This document shows, piece after piece, positions 6,057 to 6,668 of a stretch of 6,668 nucleotides of DNA. A program made the position numbers and the translations under genes. The stretch is taken from the NCBI GenBank assembly GCA_946886805.1, contig CAMPJM010000227.1, positions 1-6,668 of the forward strand. Reading direction: 5' to 3'. Within the stretch, counting starts at the first letter, position 1. Every line of letters begins with the position of its first letter. Below the pieces are notes generated by a model. That model was not told the DNA's origin. It saw only the letters and a list, made by a program, of their open reading frames with translations, and ran no database searches. This stretch comes from an uncultured Flammeovirgaceae bacterium (GTDB taxonomy: Bacteria; Bacteroidota; Bacteroidia; Cytophagales; Cyclobacteriaceae).

Positions 6057-6668
6057 CTACAACTTCTCAAATATATTCCTAAACGAAGTTTCCTTTAAAA
6101 TCCTATTTCTTAACTCACTTATTTTTAATCTTTCCTGTTCTGTGGTATCTCTGTAGCGTATGGTCACTGTATCATCTTCCAATGTTTGGTGATCTACTGC
6201 TATACAAAAAGGTGTACCTATCAGGTCTTGTCTTGTATAACGTTTTCCAATAGATTGAGATTCCTCATAGATCAAATTGAAGTCATATTTCAGGTCATCA
6301 AAAATTTCTTTTGCTTTTTCTGGCAAGCCGTCTTTCTTAATCAATGGGAATATGGCGGCTTTTACTGGGGCCAAAGCAGGATGCAGTTTCAAATATGTCC
6401 GCATCTTTTTATTTTCGCCTTCACCAGATTCTTCTTCTGTGTAAGCATTGCACAGCAACATCAGGAATAACCTGTCAGCACCAATAGAAGTTTCAACTAC
6501 ATACGGTACATAATTCTGGTTGATCTCCGGATCAAAGTATTGCAATTTCTTTTTGGAAAACTCCTGATGACTGGAAAGATCAAAATCTGTTCTTGAGTGG
6601 ATTCCTTCTACTTCTTTAAAGCCAAAAGGAAATTCATATTCTATATCTAAAGCAGCATTTGCATAATG
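6057..6668 (-). CDS. glyS: Glycyl-tRNA synthetase, C-terminal part (cut by the right window edge)
   Basis: Class II synthetase of the single-chain homodimeric type, which charges tRNA-Gly in the cytoplasm. The 203 residues present (to the TAG at 6057-6059) cover the end of the catalytic domain and the anticodon-binding domain. Seen in the translation: FKEVEGIHSRTDFDLSSHQ (17-35), the family's substrate-binding stretch; YVPYVVETSIGADRLFLML (53-71), class II motif 3 with Arg66 in GADR; LHPALAPVKAAIFPLIKKDG (95-114), the start of the anticodon domain; and SIGKRYTRQDLIGTPFCI (139-156) followed by VDHQTLEDDTVTIRYRD (158-174). The reading frame runs without a stop to the window edge. The TTG at 6545 is an internal Leu codon, not a start. 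This is not the two-subunit GlyQ/GlyS enzyme of E. coli, although the same symbol is often used. Certain at family level. Confidence 0.97.
   Translation of the reverse strand, partial: HYANAALDIEYEFPFGFKEVEGIHSRTDFDLSSHQEFSKKKLQYFDPEINQNYVPYVVETSIGADRLFLMLLCNAYTEEESGEGENKKMRTYLKLHPALAPVKAAIFPLIKKDGLPEKAKEIFDDLKYDFNLIYEESQSIGKRYTRQDLIGTPFCIAVDHQTLEDDTVTIRYRDTTEQERLKISELRNRILKETSFRNIFEKL

Noticed and set aside
6543..6545. TTG at 6545 as a start for a 162-residue protein
   Set aside because: The same frame stays open upstream to the window edge and encodes conserved glycyl-tRNA synthetase sequence (GIHSRTDFDL), so the TTG is an internal Leu codon.

Overview
The window looks like an ordinary chromosomal stretch from a member of the Bacteroidota. 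The evidence is the low-GC sequence, a Bacteroidota-style isoleucyl-tRNA synthetase in which the HIGH signature reads GIHH, a single-chain class II glycyl-tRNA synthetase instead of the two-subunit type, mostly poor Shine-Dalgarno sites, and one good match to the Bacteroidota -7 promoter consensus TAnnTTTG. I cannot place it below phylum with confidence.

All five protein-coding genes lie on the minus strand, so transcription runs from high to low coordinates. In that order they are: the 3' part of glyS (glycyl-tRNA synthetase, cut by the right edge, 6057-6668); a membrane-anchored MtfA-like M90 zinc peptidase (5052-5927); an HD-domain dNTP triphosphohydrolase, dgt (3638-5032); a 12-TM RND/MMPL-family exporter (1077-3530); and the 5' part of ileS (isoleucyl-tRNA synthetase, cut by the left edge, 1-977). 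The partial ileS and the first 41 residues of the partial glyS were read directly from the reverse complement, because both run off the window.

The peptidase and dgt are almost contiguous (19 bp or less) and very probably share a transcript. The other gaps are about 90-130 bp and hold the likely regulatory sites. The best is a TTTC-N18-TACCTTTG promoter candidate just ahead of the MMPL gene. It is followed at once by an inverted repeat, GTCCAC-N12-GTGGAC, that spans the predicted transcription start and the start codon. No gap exceeds 300 bp. I found no strong intrinsic terminator and no tRNA, rRNA, CRISPR array, insertion sequence or phage gene.

Functionally this is housekeeping: two tRNA-charging enzymes flank a nucleotide-pool enzyme, a putative regulatory protease and an envelope exporter. 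I see no evidence for an undescribed multi-gene system. The points worth a second look are small: the asymmetric loss of the TM4 acidic residue in the exporter, the operator-like repeat at its start, the membrane-tethered form of the MtfA-like protease, the strong Shine-Dalgarno that moves that protease's start, and the GIHH variant in IleS.
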